Assembly: GCF_030546935.1 (NCBI RefSeq) | Contig: NZ_JAUOPH010000004.1 | Coordinates: forward strand, 248,001 to 312,000 | Length of the DNA: 64,000 bases | Reading direction: 5' to 3' | From: Marinobacter sp. 2_MG-2023 | Lineage (GTDB): Bacteria > Pseudomonadota > Gammaproteobacteria > Pseudomonadales > Oleiphilaceae | Part shown: piece by piece, positions 55,982 through 63,229 of the stretch | Position numbering within the stretch: position 1 is the stretch's first letter | Layout of the letters: every line of letters begins with the position of its first letter | The notes under the pieces: generated by a model | What the model was told of the DNA's origin: nothing | Seen by the model: only the letters and a program-made list of their open reading frames with translations | Database searches by the model: none | Made by a program: the position numbers and the translations under genes

Positions 55982-56545
55982 ATGGCAAAGCCAAAACGAA
56001 TCTACCTCGCTGGCCCTGAAGTTTTCTTTCCCGCCGGCGAACATCAGTTCATCGTAGCCGAGAAAAAACGCCTCCTTGGGGAATACGGGTTTGAAGGCGT
56101 AGACCCACTGGATACCGAGTTGGTGTTTTCAGATGGCGAGGCAAAAGCTGATTGCGGGCATAGAATCTACAGGGCCAACCGTGAACTGATGGACAGCTGC
56201 GATGCCATCATCGCCAACCTGACACCGTTTCGTGGTATCAGCGCTGACCCGGGTACCGTCTATGAGGTGGGTTACATGATCGGCCAGGGCAAACCTGCAT
56301 ACGGATTCACCCTGGATAGCCGGCACTACCGGGAACGCGCAGGTGCAACCGGACTGGACGACATGGACCATACAATCGAGGACTTCGAGCTGAGTGATAA
56401 CCTGATGATTGAGGGCGGCATCCACGAATCCGGCGGGCAACTCTTTGTGGCTGAGCAACCAGGCGAGCACCCGTTTTTCTCAGCAGAGCTGTTTCACCGC
56501 TGCGTTCAGGCGCTTACCTGTCATGGTCACTTCCGGTTAAGTTAA
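55982..56545 (+). CDS. Nucleoside 2-deoxyribosyltransferase
   Basis: Enzyme of 187 aa that exchanges bases between deoxynucleosides or hydrolyses them. It carries KRIYLAGPEVFFPAG, the FRGISADPGTVYEVGYMIGQ segment (catalytic Glu in the VYEVG-like stretch) and the nucleobase-binding region near MDSCDAIIANL. The ATG follows AGAGGC. Its end overlaps the convergent dienelactone hydrolase gene by 9 bp. It fits purine salvage with the adenine deaminase at 36 kb. Confidence 0.86.
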   Translation: MAKPKRIYLAGPEVFFPAGEHQFIVAEKKRLLGEYGFEGVDPLDTELVFSDGEAKADCGHRIYRANRELMDSCDAIIANLTPFRGISADPGTVYEVGYMIGQGKPAYGFTLDSRHYRERAGATGLDDMDHTIEDFELSDNLMIEGGIHESGGQLFVAEQPGEHPFFSAELFHRCVQALTCHGHFRLS

Positions 56546-57427
56546 TTTTTCATTAAAAAACTCAATGGTACGTTGCCATGCAAGCTCTGCGTTTTCTTCA
56601 TCATATCGGGCGGTCGAGTCATTATGAAAACCATGGTTAGCCCCCTTATACATGTACATTGTGTATTCCACATTATTCGCTTTTAAATCTTGCTCGTACT
56701 CAGGCCATGTATCATTAACGCGTTTATCCAATTCACCCAGTTGTATCATGAGCGGTGCTTCAATATTCTTACGTAAGTTTTCGCTTGCAGGCGTACCATA
56801 AAACGGCACGCCGGCGCTCAGAAGGCCTGGATCAACCGCCGCCAGGTAATTTACAACATAACCACCAAAGCAAAAGCCAACAGCGCCTAATTTTCCATTG
56901 CTATCAGGGTGCGACTTTAAATAATGTGCAGCGGCTACGAAATCATTTTGTATTTTCGCCCTGTCCATCGTTTTTTGCATTGCTCGGCCTTCATCGTCGT
57001 TACCCGGATACCCCCCTAAAGGAAATAACGCATCCGGCGCAAAGGCTATAAAACCCACTTTAGCAAGTCGTCTTGCCACATCTTCGACATAAGGGTTCAA
57101 GCCCCGGTTTTCGTGTATCACCAATACAACAGGAAGCTTACCCTCCACATTTCTCGGAACAACGAGATAACCTCGGCCTTTACCATGTCCATCAGGCGAG
57201 TCAAATTCTTCGTATGTTGCCTTTATATCTTCATCATTAAACGATACCTGCTCTGCGAGGGCATAATCAGGCAATAAGGCGGAGGTTAATACACTGAGAG
57301 AAAAGCCAAGAACAGCTAACCCACTGAGCTTTCGCATAAAAGTGCGTCGATCAATCAAACCATGTGCATATTCATCATACCAATCGAATGCTTCCTGAGG
57401 GATATGATCTGACGTTGGCGTATTCAT
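56537..57427 (-). CDS. Dienelactone-hydrolase-family protein with Tat-like signal
   Basis: Alpha/beta hydrolase of 296 aa. The N-terminal part contains DRRTFMRKLSGLAVLGFSLS, a twin-arginine-like export signal placed after about 25 residues, as in related proteins. The catalytic Cys is in GAVGFCFGGYVV, and later acid/His residues are near GANHGFHND. The ATG at 57427 follows GAGGAT. The substrate is not known. Confidence 0.85.
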   Translation of the reverse strand: MNTPTSDHIPQEAFDWYDEYAHGLIDRRTFMRKLSGLAVLGFSLSVLTSALLPDYALAEQVSFNDEDIKATYEEFDSPDGHGKGRGYLVVPRNVEGKLPVVLVIHENRGLNPYVEDVARRLAKVGFIAFAPDALFPLGGYPGNDDEGRAMQKTMDRAKIQNDFVAAAHYLKSHPDSNGKLGAVGFCFGGYVVNYLAAVDPGLLSAGVPFYGTPASENLRKNIEAPLMIQLGELDKRVNDTWPEYEQDLKANNVEYTMYMYKGANHGFHNDSTARYDEENAELAWQRTIEFFNEKLT

Positions 57428-57631
57428 AACTGATCCTCGGTTTTTAAACACTTACTGACTTTGTACCATAGCGTAACAACACTAAAACTGGCAGTTTTCG
57501 TGCTGTGTACTGGTTGATTCAGCAGGCCTGCACCGATATGGGCGCATGACGGTTTGGCAAGAAACCGGAAAAAAGCCTGGCCAACGAGATAATATGGCGC
57601 CATCCAGTTCATCCAGAGAGTGAGTATTCAA

Positions 57632-58084
57632 ATGAAATTAAAAAAATTTTTAGCCGTTAGCGCAGTCAGCTTCGCAATTTTTCTAAGTGCCTGTGCAAAT
57701 ACACCCGGGGCCACCGATAAAGATGTGACAACGGAAAACCTGATTCGTGGCGGCGAGTGGGTTGTGGACGATATAAGCGGCAAAGGCATTATCGACAGCT
57801 CTCGTGTCAGCATCGTGTTCATGGAAGGCAATAAGGTAGGGGGTAGCTCATCCTGCAATCGTTACAGCGGTGAATACCAACTCAATGGATCCGAATTTAC
57901 CGTTGGCGAAAATATGGCCTCTACCCGAATGGCCTGTGCGCCGGCGCTGATGAATCAGGAACAATCTTTTTTGAAACTGCTCATGAATGTAAACCAGGCG
58001 CGCTTTGGCGATCACGGCGAATTGCTGTTGAGCACCCCCGAAGGAGAAACTATCCGCGCTTTTCAATCGTCACCTAAGCCGTAG
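57632..58084 (+). CDS. META-domain lipoprotein
   Basis: Protein of 150 aa: signal peptide MKLKKFLAVSAVSFAIFLS ending in lipobox LSAC, then a META (HslJ-like) domain with GGEWVVDDISGKGIIDSSRV, GGSSSCNRYSGEYQL and STRMACAP. The conserved Cys and Asn in SCNRYSG are typical. HslJ-type proteins are envelope stress-related. It overlaps the convergent DUF4174 gene by 22 bp. Confidence 0.85.
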   Translation: MKLKKFLAVSAVSFAIFLSACANTPGATDKDVTTENLIRGGEWVVDDISGKGIIDSSRVSIVFMEGNKVGGSSSCNRYSGEYQLNGSEFTVGENMASTRMACAPALMNQEQSFLKLLMNVNQARFGDHGELLLSTPEGETIRAFQSSPKP

Positions 58085-58545
58085 TTTGGGCGGGTACGCG
58101 TGAACTCGCCGGTGCGCATCTCGCGAGCGCGCATCGGCATGGCGTCGATACGGCGGAAAATAGCGTCAAGGTCGAGATAGGAGTCCCGGCTTTTGATGCC
58201 GCCGTCCTTGCCTATCAACAGGACCTGGCCATCCGAACGCGACTCTTCCAGCATAGCCTTCACGTCACTCTTGAGGCTGCTCGAAACAGATTGCTGATTC
58301 GAAACCACACCCGAACCAGTACTTACAAACCAGACAATATCACGGTCATCCACTTTGGCCCGGACACCCCTGAGCGTTTCAATCTCACCGCCATTTTCAC
58401 TGGCTGCTTGCACCAGAATGAGTCGGTTTTTCCACCGGTAGTCGTTCAACCTGTCCATGTCAGCCCCGTGAGCAGTCAGTGGAATCAGCGAAAGCATCAC
58501 CGCAAGAATGGTTTTGATCTTAGTAACGAAAAAATTGAGACTCAT
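58063..58545 (-). CDS. DUF4174-family exported protein
   Basis: Exported protein of 160 aa with signal peptide (KTILAVMLSLIPLTAHG). The DUF4174 fold is thioredoxin-like without CxxC: MDRLNDYRWKNRLILVQAAS, then VLLIGKDGGIKSRDSYLDLD and IFRRIDAMPMRAREM. Function is unknown. A degraded copy of the part coding for IKSRD to REMRT lies at 60775-60862. Confidence 0.82.
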   Translation of the reverse strand: MSLNFFVTKIKTILAVMLSLIPLTAHGADMDRLNDYRWKNRLILVQAASENGGEIETLRGVRAKVDDRDIVWFVSTGSGVVSNQQSVSSSLKSDVKAMLEESRSDGQVLLIGKDGGIKSRDSYLDLDAIFRRIDAMPMRAREMRTGEFTRTRPNYGLGDD

Positions 58546-58890
58546 TTCTTTGCCCCGTCATCGTTCGCCCAAAAAATACGAGAGTCTGTACCCACCTGAT
58601 CATACGAACGGCCACAAGGAATCTCTCACACCTGTTGGAGAGCTCGCTATTCTAGAGCTATTGCTACAAACGAGGATGCAGGAACGCCAGGCTCTGGCAT
58701 TTTGCGCGAAAATACATCTGTCCCGATTTTCGAAGGCTCCTACGGTTGGGATAATCATTCCACCCCGTATAAACTGCACTTGAGCAACCCAAGAAACCAA
58801 ACCTATGCAAACCATCCTCGGCGGGAGACGAGCCGACTGCTCCACGGACCCAACGAAGTGGATTCAAACTGCGATCAGGTATCATTGGCA
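58546..58890. other. Gap with dispersed motif
   Basis: About 345 bp between DUF4174 (minus) and the single-pass membrane protein (plus). It holds one copy of the dispersed ATACATCTGTCCCGATTTTC motif (58709-58733) and a weak inverted repeat CTCTC/GAGAG near 58623-58643. The frame of the next gene is open through part of it, but the sequence does not look like protein. Confidence 0.4.
58709..58733. repeat. Dispersed 24-bp motif, copy a
   Basis: AAAATACATCTGTCCCGATT and TTCGA. It matches the consensus AAATAAATCTGTCCCGGTTT plus TC seen three more times downstream. Confidence 0.5.
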
Positions 58891-59571
58891 ATGAATAAAA
58901 CTACCGAGGATAAAACAGCATCAACGCCGCCGCCCGAAAAGAAGGGCTTCAGTGGCTTGCATGTCTTTGGCATTGTGCTGCTCACCATCGTTGCCACCGT
59001 GGGCGCTGGTTACTGGTGGTTAAGCCACTATGTGTTTCCTGAGAACTTCGAACCCGTAACCCTGAATGCCAGCGAACAGGATTCACTCAACAACAAACTG
59101 AATACTCTCGGCATTGATACCCGAGGCGTCGAATCCGGCCGCCCGTTGCAGCCGGAGCCCTACAGTGAGGAAGGCGCCAGCCGGGAGGTACGTTTCAGCG
59201 AGCGGGAACTCAACGGCATGCTGGCCAATAACACCGATCTGGCTCAGAGGCTCGCCGTCGATCTGTCGGACGATCTTCTGAGCGCACTGCTTCTGGTGCC
59301 TCTTGACGAAGGTTTCCCTGTACTCGGCGGCAGAACTCTACGAGTAAATGCTGGCGTAGAGCTCTCCTTTGCCAACGGTCGCCCCCTGGTAAAGTTAAGG
59401 GGCGTCAGCCTCATGGGCGTGCCCATTCCGAATGCCTGGCTGGGTAACCTCAAGAATGTGGACCTGGTTAACGAATTCGGTGCCAACGAAGGATTTTGGC
59501 AATCCTTTGCAGCGGGGGTGGATTATATCCAGGTTGAGGATGGCCGGTTGCTTGTCCGGCTGAAGGAATAG
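58891..59571 (+). CDS. Single-pass membrane protein of unknown function
   Basis: Protein of 226 aa. A cytosolic N-terminus of about 25 residues, one transmembrane helix (LHVFGIVLLTIVATVGAGYW), then a soluble periplasmic domain with an amphipathic beta pattern (FPVLGGRTLRVNAGVELSFA) resembling lipid-binding or LEA-like folds. The ATG at 58891 is chosen over upstream codons because the sequence before it is not protein-like. It lies 21 bp before the thioredoxin-like gene, so the two are likely co-transcribed. Confidence 0.7.
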   Translation: MNKTTEDKTASTPPPEKKGFSGLHVFGIVLLTIVATVGAGYWWLSHYVFPENFEPVTLNASEQDSLNNKLNTLGIDTRGVESGRPLQPEPYSEEGASREVRFSERELNGMLANNTDLAQRLAVDLSDDLLSALLLVPLDEGFPVLGGRTLRVNAGVELSFANGRPLVKLRGVSLMGVPIPNAWLGNLKNVDLVNEFGANEGFWQSFAAGVDYIQVEDGRLLVRLKE

Positions 59572-59592
59572 ACAACACAACAAGGAGGCATC

Positions 59593-59916
59593 ATGTCGTA
59601 CACCAGCCGATATACACCCGAAACCCTGAGCCGTGATGAGCTGGACCAGAGCACTGGCCCAATGGTGATCGAATTCGGCACCAACTGGTGCGGGATCTGC
59701 CAGGGTGCTCAGGCGAACATCAAGGCGGCAATGGACAATTACCCAGACATTCCGCATGTGAAGGTTGAGGATGGCAAAGGCCGCAGATTAGGGCGGACGT
59801 TTGGCGTTAAGCTCTGGCCGACTCTGATTTTTTTGAAGGATGGTAAAGAAATAGCGCGGGTCGTCCGCCCGGAAGACAGCAACGACATCGAAGATGCACT
59901 GCTAAAAACTCACTAA
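59593..59916 (+). CDS. Thioredoxin-family protein (WCGIC)
   Basis: Protein of 107 aa with a thioredoxin fold: GTNWCGICQGAQANIKAAM (CxxC), KVEDGKGRRLGRTFGVKLWP (cis-Pro) and TLIFLKDGKEI. The ribosome site AAGGAGG is excellent. It lacks a signal peptide, so it is cytosolic. It resembles the 48 kb thioredoxin only in fold and is not a recent duplicate. Confidence 0.87.
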   Translation: MSYTSRYTPETLSRDELDQSTGPMVIEFGTNWCGICQGAQANIKAAMDNYPDIPHVKVEDGKGRRLGRTFGVKLWPTLIFLKDGKEIARVVRPEDSNDIEDALLKTH

Positions 59917-59965
59917 GGCCGGTGCCGGCAATTGCTGGCCTGCCAGGAACAATACGGAAACTGGA

Positions 59966-60015
59966 TAATAAATCTGGCCCGGTTTTCCCAAAAATAAATC
60001 GGTCCAGGTTTTCGC
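59966..60015. repeat. Tandem pair of dispersed motif, copies b and c
   Basis: AATAAATCTGGCCCGGTTTT at 59966-59985 and AATAAATCGGTCCAGGTTTT at 59993-60012 lie 27 bp apart in direct orientation. They match copies at 58709 and 62722. I recall similar motifs beside REP-associated (Y1) transposases in Gammaproteobacteria, but no transposase is present here. Confidence 0.55.
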
Positions 60016-60018
60016 TGG

Positions 60019-60402
60019 TTATACATTCTCCAGTTTTTCAAGAGCCTGTTGAGGAGATAGCTCTTCCCCTTCCCAAAGCTCGACCCTATGAGCACCAGCC
60101 CCAAAGGCAACTTCCCGAAGCACTTTTACCTCAACTTCAGACAGCCCCCCTTCCGTCATTTCGATAGGGTGCATTAGTACAGCCGGGCTCCGTTTTATGA
60201 GTTTTTTAGGAAGCACCTTTTTTATGCCATTGAGCAATTCATGCTCGGCCCTTACGAATTCCCCGATCAACAGGCGGGATGTGCTGAACGGTTCCGGAGC
60301 ACAAACAATTTCGACAACAGGCTTGCCGGATACCTTCATAATCTCAAAGCGGTTCCGCGAAACCTTTACGTACACCTTTTCTTCAAACAGTTTTCTCAAC
60401 AC
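60019..60402 (-). CDS. MreB-like short actin-fold protein
   Basis: Protein of 127 aa. The C-terminal half (MTEGGLSEVEVKVLREVAFG followed by AGAHRVELWEG) resembles the segment of MreB around ERRAVREAAESAGAREVYLI, while the N-terminal half is shorter than the true actin fold and lacks the ATP loop. It may be one of the small MreB-like proteins of unknown role. Start is GTG at 60402 behind AGGACGAG. The similarity is from memory and moderate. Confidence 0.5.
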   Translation of the reverse strand: MLRKLFEEKVYVKVSRNRFEIMKVSGKPVVEIVCAPEPFSTSRLLIGEFVRAEHELLNGIKKVLPKKLIKRSPAVLMHPIEMTEGGLSEVEVKVLREVAFGAGAHRVELWEGEELSPQQALEKLENV

Positions 60403-60502
60403 TATCTCGTCCTATGTTTAACGAGGTTCTAGAAAAACCTTCTCCGAATTTGATCCACGGAAACCCAGAGATGCTGTTGGTAGTGGCTCGAGTTGCCCGC
60501 CT

Positions 60503-60736
60503 TTACTGCGTGGCCTGGTCAATCTTTTCCGCCTGCCTGGCCGCCTCATCCTCCATAAACTTCTTCATGTTCTCTTCAAACTTCGGCACATCGCCCGGCT
60601 TCGTCGGAACCTTTGGCGCATTGTCGGCCCTCATTTCCGCAGCCCGCTCAGCGTTGGCCTCTTTACCTTTGTTCAGTTGCTGAGTCACCAACAGACCAAC
60701 CACCAATACAGCGGCGAGCAAAAGGATCAGTTTCAT
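60503..60736 (-). CDS. Small membrane-anchored protein
   Basis: Protein of 77 aa with an N-terminal membrane helix (LILLLAAVLVVGLLVTQQL) and a charged helical tail (AERAAEMRADNAPKVPTKPG; FEENMKKFMEDEAARQAEKI). The ATG follows GAGAAACTGTT. No family is recognised. It precedes the MreB-like gene by about 100 bp and could share its transcript. Confidence 0.6.
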   Translation of the reverse strand: MKLILLLAAVLVVGLLVTQQLNKGKEANAERAAEMRADNAPKVPTKPGDVPKFEENMKKFMEDEAARQAEKIDQATQ

Positions 60737-60774
60737 AACAGTTTCTCGTTCAGTGGTTACCGATCAGATTCGCT

Positions 60775-60862
60775 CAATCTGTGCGCATCTCACGAATGCG
60801 GATCAGCATGGCATCGATCCGGCCGACACCCTTGCCAGATTTGAAACCAGACTTGTCCCGCT
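60775..60862 (-). pseudogene. Decayed fragment of a DUF4174 gene
   Basis: The minus strand reads GRIDAMLIRIREMRTD then a stop, against RRIDAMPMRAREMRTG in the DUF4174 protein at 58063-58545. The 45 bp before it also align at DNA level but with a frame break. The rest of the gene is absent. Confidence 0.65.
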
Positions 60863-60871
60863 TTTGAGCGC

Positions 60872-61105
60872 TTACGACCTGCCAGTCAAAAACCATAGCA
60901 ACAAGCCAGAAACCCCGAAAAGAAGCACTGCAAAATGGACAGCCAGGTTCTTCCGGATAGTTGGGGCAGGCTTGGCAGTGAAACTGAAATAGTCCTCACC
61001 AAACAGCCCAACGCCGCAGCCCTCACAGTAGTTTTTCGAGTAAGAGATCCTGAGCTCGGATGGCTCGAACTTTTTCCGACAGCTGTAACAACTCGGCTTA
61101 ATCAC
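60872..61105 (-). CDS. Small zinc-ribbon membrane protein
   Basis: Protein of 77 aa. Two CxxC knuckles (CYSCRKKFEP and YCEGCGVG) form a zinc ribbon at the N-terminus, and a C-terminal helix (LAVHFAVLLFGVSGLLLWFL) anchors it. Start is GTG at 61105 with GGAG upstream. The start overlaps the end of the cold-shock/DUF1294 gene by 8 bp, so both are one transcript. Function unknown. Confidence 0.65.
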   Translation of the reverse strand: MIKPSCYSCRKKFEPSELRISYSKNYCEGCGVGLFGEDYFSFTAKPAPTIRKNLAVHFAVLLFGVSGLLLWFLTGRS

Positions 61106-61778
61106 TTGGGGCTCCGATTTGTCTGATGGTTGAAATAATCGGGTCAGGTGGCCGCAAAGAATTCAACAAATCAAAGTCTAATTGCTGCCGCAAACCGGCC
61201 GCTTCCGGGGCAACAAGCAGCCAGCCAAGAGCGCCCAGATTCGCGAGAACCGCCAGCCAGAAAACGAACTGATAGCTCACCTTTCGCGTTTTATGCCGAA
61301 AAACCTGTTGCGCCATAAGTGCACCAGGCCAGCCACAACAGAGTTCAAAGAAGTGCAGCCTATTCTCGGGCGTGCGCTGTGCTCCCCGTTGAGCCGCCCG
61401 CTTATCAATCCAGTACATCACAAACAACAGCAGACTCACCCCGCCATAAGCAGCCGGGATAGAAACAGGCATATACCCCCGATGAAACAGACCTGCCAGA
61501 GCGGTGAAAAACGCAAGTACAACAACAGCCGCCACCCAGACTCCCGGAGCGATACTGGCGCCAACCTTTGCTGCTCCCGCATACTGAAACCGCCCAGCCC
61601 TCAGCCGGCCCCGGTCATCCTTCGAGATGCTGTACGTCACTTTGCGATCAGGAACCGGTCGCCCTCGGCCTGCATAACTGCTGATATGCGCAAAAACCCG
61701 CTCACCACCGGCTTCCGGAGTAATAAACCCAAACCCCTTGGCATCATCCCAGACAGTGAGAAATCCTTTCTGATTCAA
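61098..61778 (-). CDS. Cold-shock domain + DUF1294 membrane protein
   Basis: Protein of 226 aa. An N-terminal cold-shock (OB-fold) RNA-binding domain (LNQKGFLTVWDDAKGFGFIT, VFAHISSYAGRG) is joined to DUF1294, a four-helix membrane domain (VSLLLFVMYWIDKRAAQRGA; FFELCCGWPGALMAQQVFRH). I place the start at TTG 61778 behind GAGGAGAAGTGAA; this start region is conserved in the relic at 49300-49395. A longer reading from 61820 is possible. It may tether RNA at the membrane. Confidence 0.85.
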   Translation of the reverse strand: MNQKGFLTVWDDAKGFGFITPEAGGERVFAHISSYAGRGRPVPDRKVTYSISKDDRGRLRAGRFQYAGAAKVGASIAPGVWVAAVVVLAFFTALAGLFHRGYMPVSIPAAYGGVSLLLFVMYWIDKRAAQRGAQRTPENRLHFFELCCGWPGALMAQQVFRHKTRKVSYQFVFWLAVLANLGALGWLLVAPEAAGLRQQLDFDLLNSLRPPDPIISTIRQIGAPSD

Positions 61779-61930
61779 TTCACTTCTCCTCGAACCAGGG
61801 GCATTTGATCGGGCCTGCAATGGTGGTAAAAGCTAACAAACAATAAAGTGCAGTAATAAGGGGCTGGAAAGCCGGTCTCAAATCCATTTCTCAGACATCC
61901 TAGTTTTGCAATCCTGAATCAACCCAGCGT

Positions 61931-61976
61931 GGAACATAAGCCAGTCTTCGGTTCGATGCCTCAGGATTCTTGTAAC
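61931..61976 (-). repeat. thpR 3'-end repeat, copy 3
   Basis: Minus strand GTTACAAGAATCCTGAGGCA and onward, 39 of 45 matches to copy 1. All differences are transitions. It includes the thpR tail codons LQES stop with no thpR ahead, and lies upstream of the intact cold-shock/DUF1294 gene, the same order as at 49.4 kb. Confidence 0.7.
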
Positions 61977-62024
61977 GGATTACAAGCCCTGCCAAGGCTG
62001 GAAAACAGACCTGATCCAGTTTCC

Positions 62025-62537
62025 CTATTGTTCCTTCAACTCACGATAACTCTCACAGGACTTATCGCGCTCCCTCGCCAACCTGGGATCGCTATTGCCC
62101 ATAGCGGCAACCGTCGCCGCATTGCAGGCCTGACGCGCCTCATCCAACGGATCAGGCGTTGGTGCGGAACCTATATTGGCAACCGTTGGTTTGAAAGAGA
62201 CAGCTGCATTGCAGTACATATTCTGGATTTTCGCCTGTTGCCAGTCGCCTGCCCCTGACGCTCTCAATTGCGAACACAGCGCATTGAACAGCCGGGCAGC
62301 CGTAGCAGTGCATCTGGAAAACTGACTGAGGTTGTGCTGATGATTGGCACAAACACTCTCAGAGCGCACCTTCCAAAGCTGATGCTGGTACGAAACCGAT
62401 ACCCCCTCGTATTCGATAACCACGGGGGTAACCTCAAGGTTTCTGGTTTCATTGAAATGATTCGATACCGTTGATTGCACGGTGTTGAGGTAAGCGGAAA
62501 ACACAAAACTCACCGGGTCCAAAATTCCATACTCCAA
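62025..62537 (-). CDS. Hypothetical Cys-containing protein, start uncertain
   Basis: Up to 170 aa. The frame begins with TTG at 62537, followed by hydrophobic SFVFSAYLNT, which could be a weak signal or a truncated N-terminus. A middle with several Cys (CANHQHNLSQFSRCTATAAR, LFNALCSQLRASG) and a Glu/Arg-rich end (DPRLARERDKSCESYRELKE) follow. No family recognised. Because a truncated NYN-like gene lies directly upstream, the 5' end may be chimeric. Confidence 0.5.
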   Translation of the reverse strand: MEYGILDPVSFVFSAYLNTVQSTVSNHFNETRNLEVTPVVIEYEGVSVSYQHQLWKVRSESVCANHQHNLSQFSRCTATAARLFNALCSQLRASGAGDWQQAKIQNMYCNAAVSFKPTVANIGSAPTPDPLDEARQACNAATVAAMGNSDPRLARERDKSCESYRELKEQ

Positions 62538-62599
62538 AATAAACCATAGTTGAGGGCCGAATAATCAAGCCAGGTATTCAACACCTGTATCAGACAGCT

Positions 62600-62698
62600 T
62601 CAGAAATTTGGCGGGAACACGATGACGCGCTCATACTCTGAGAGATTGACCTTGCCGAGATTACCTACATTTTCGTAGTCGATGAAAGCCCATTTCAT
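62600..62698 (-). pseudogene. Truncated NYN/PIN-like gene fragment
   Basis: From ATG 62698 the minus strand reads MKWAFIDYENVGNLGKVNLS then EYERVIVFPPNF and a stop after 32 residues. FIDYENVG with the acidic residues is the start of NYN/PIN-like nuclease domains, normally well over 100 residues. The remaining domain is missing. Confidence 0.6.
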
Positions 62699-62721
62699 TG
62701 CTCAACGTCCTATGTCGGTTC

Positions 62722-62747
62722 AAAAATAAATCTGTCACGGTTTTCCC
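62722..62747. repeat. Dispersed 24-bp motif, copy d
   Basis: AAAAATAAATCTGTCACGGT then TTTCCC. It lies next to the truncated NYN-like fragment. Confidence 0.5.
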
Positions 62748-62797
62748 GGCGGAGGCGCAGCCTCAACGAAAAAGGCGCCCCTTGCCTTGTTATGTTT

Positions 62798-63115
62798 TTA
62801 CTTGAAGTGGCCGTAAACGCCCCAACCACGACCAGTGATTCCCAAATTCAGCAGCAAATCTGCCTCTTTCTTACCCACGTAGCCTGGATTTTCTGACTCC
62901 CAGATCTTGCGCTTAATATATTTAGCCCAGACTTTTTCGAACTGACTTTCCGGCTCCTTATATCCGTTACAAACCTCTACGAATCGCTCTTGGGCAGGTG
63001 TTTCAGGATAAATTGCGCCACGCATGAGCGCTGCAAGCCACGAGCCGTAATTGATGAGCAGCTCAATCTCGACCTCAGAGAAGAGCGTATCGGGCACATT
63101 GGGCCGGAACTCCAT
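62798..63115 (-). CDS. DUF413 (MaoP-like) protein
   Basis: Protein of 105 aa resembling DUF413, the family of MaoP (which with maoS organises the Ori macrodomain in E. coli). Core pattern: FSEVEIELLINYGSWLAALM, ETPAQERFVEVCNGYKEPES and FEKVWAKYIKRKIWE. The ATG at 63115 follows AGGA. It is shorter and more diverged than typical chromosomal MaoP, so a different role is possible. Confidence 0.65.
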   Translation of the reverse strand: MEFRPNVPDTLFSEVEIELLINYGSWLAALMRGAIYPETPAQERFVEVCNGYKEPESQFEKVWAKYIKRKIWESENPGYVGKKEADLLLNLGITGRGWGVYGHFK

Positions 63116-63229
63116 TTTCCTATATTTTATGTGCTCTGCTGAAGCCACTGATCACCCCAAAAAACATAACGCCCGCATTTACGGCTAGTTTGGAGCGCAG
63201 CGGAAAACCAGTCCGACAACATACGCTTG

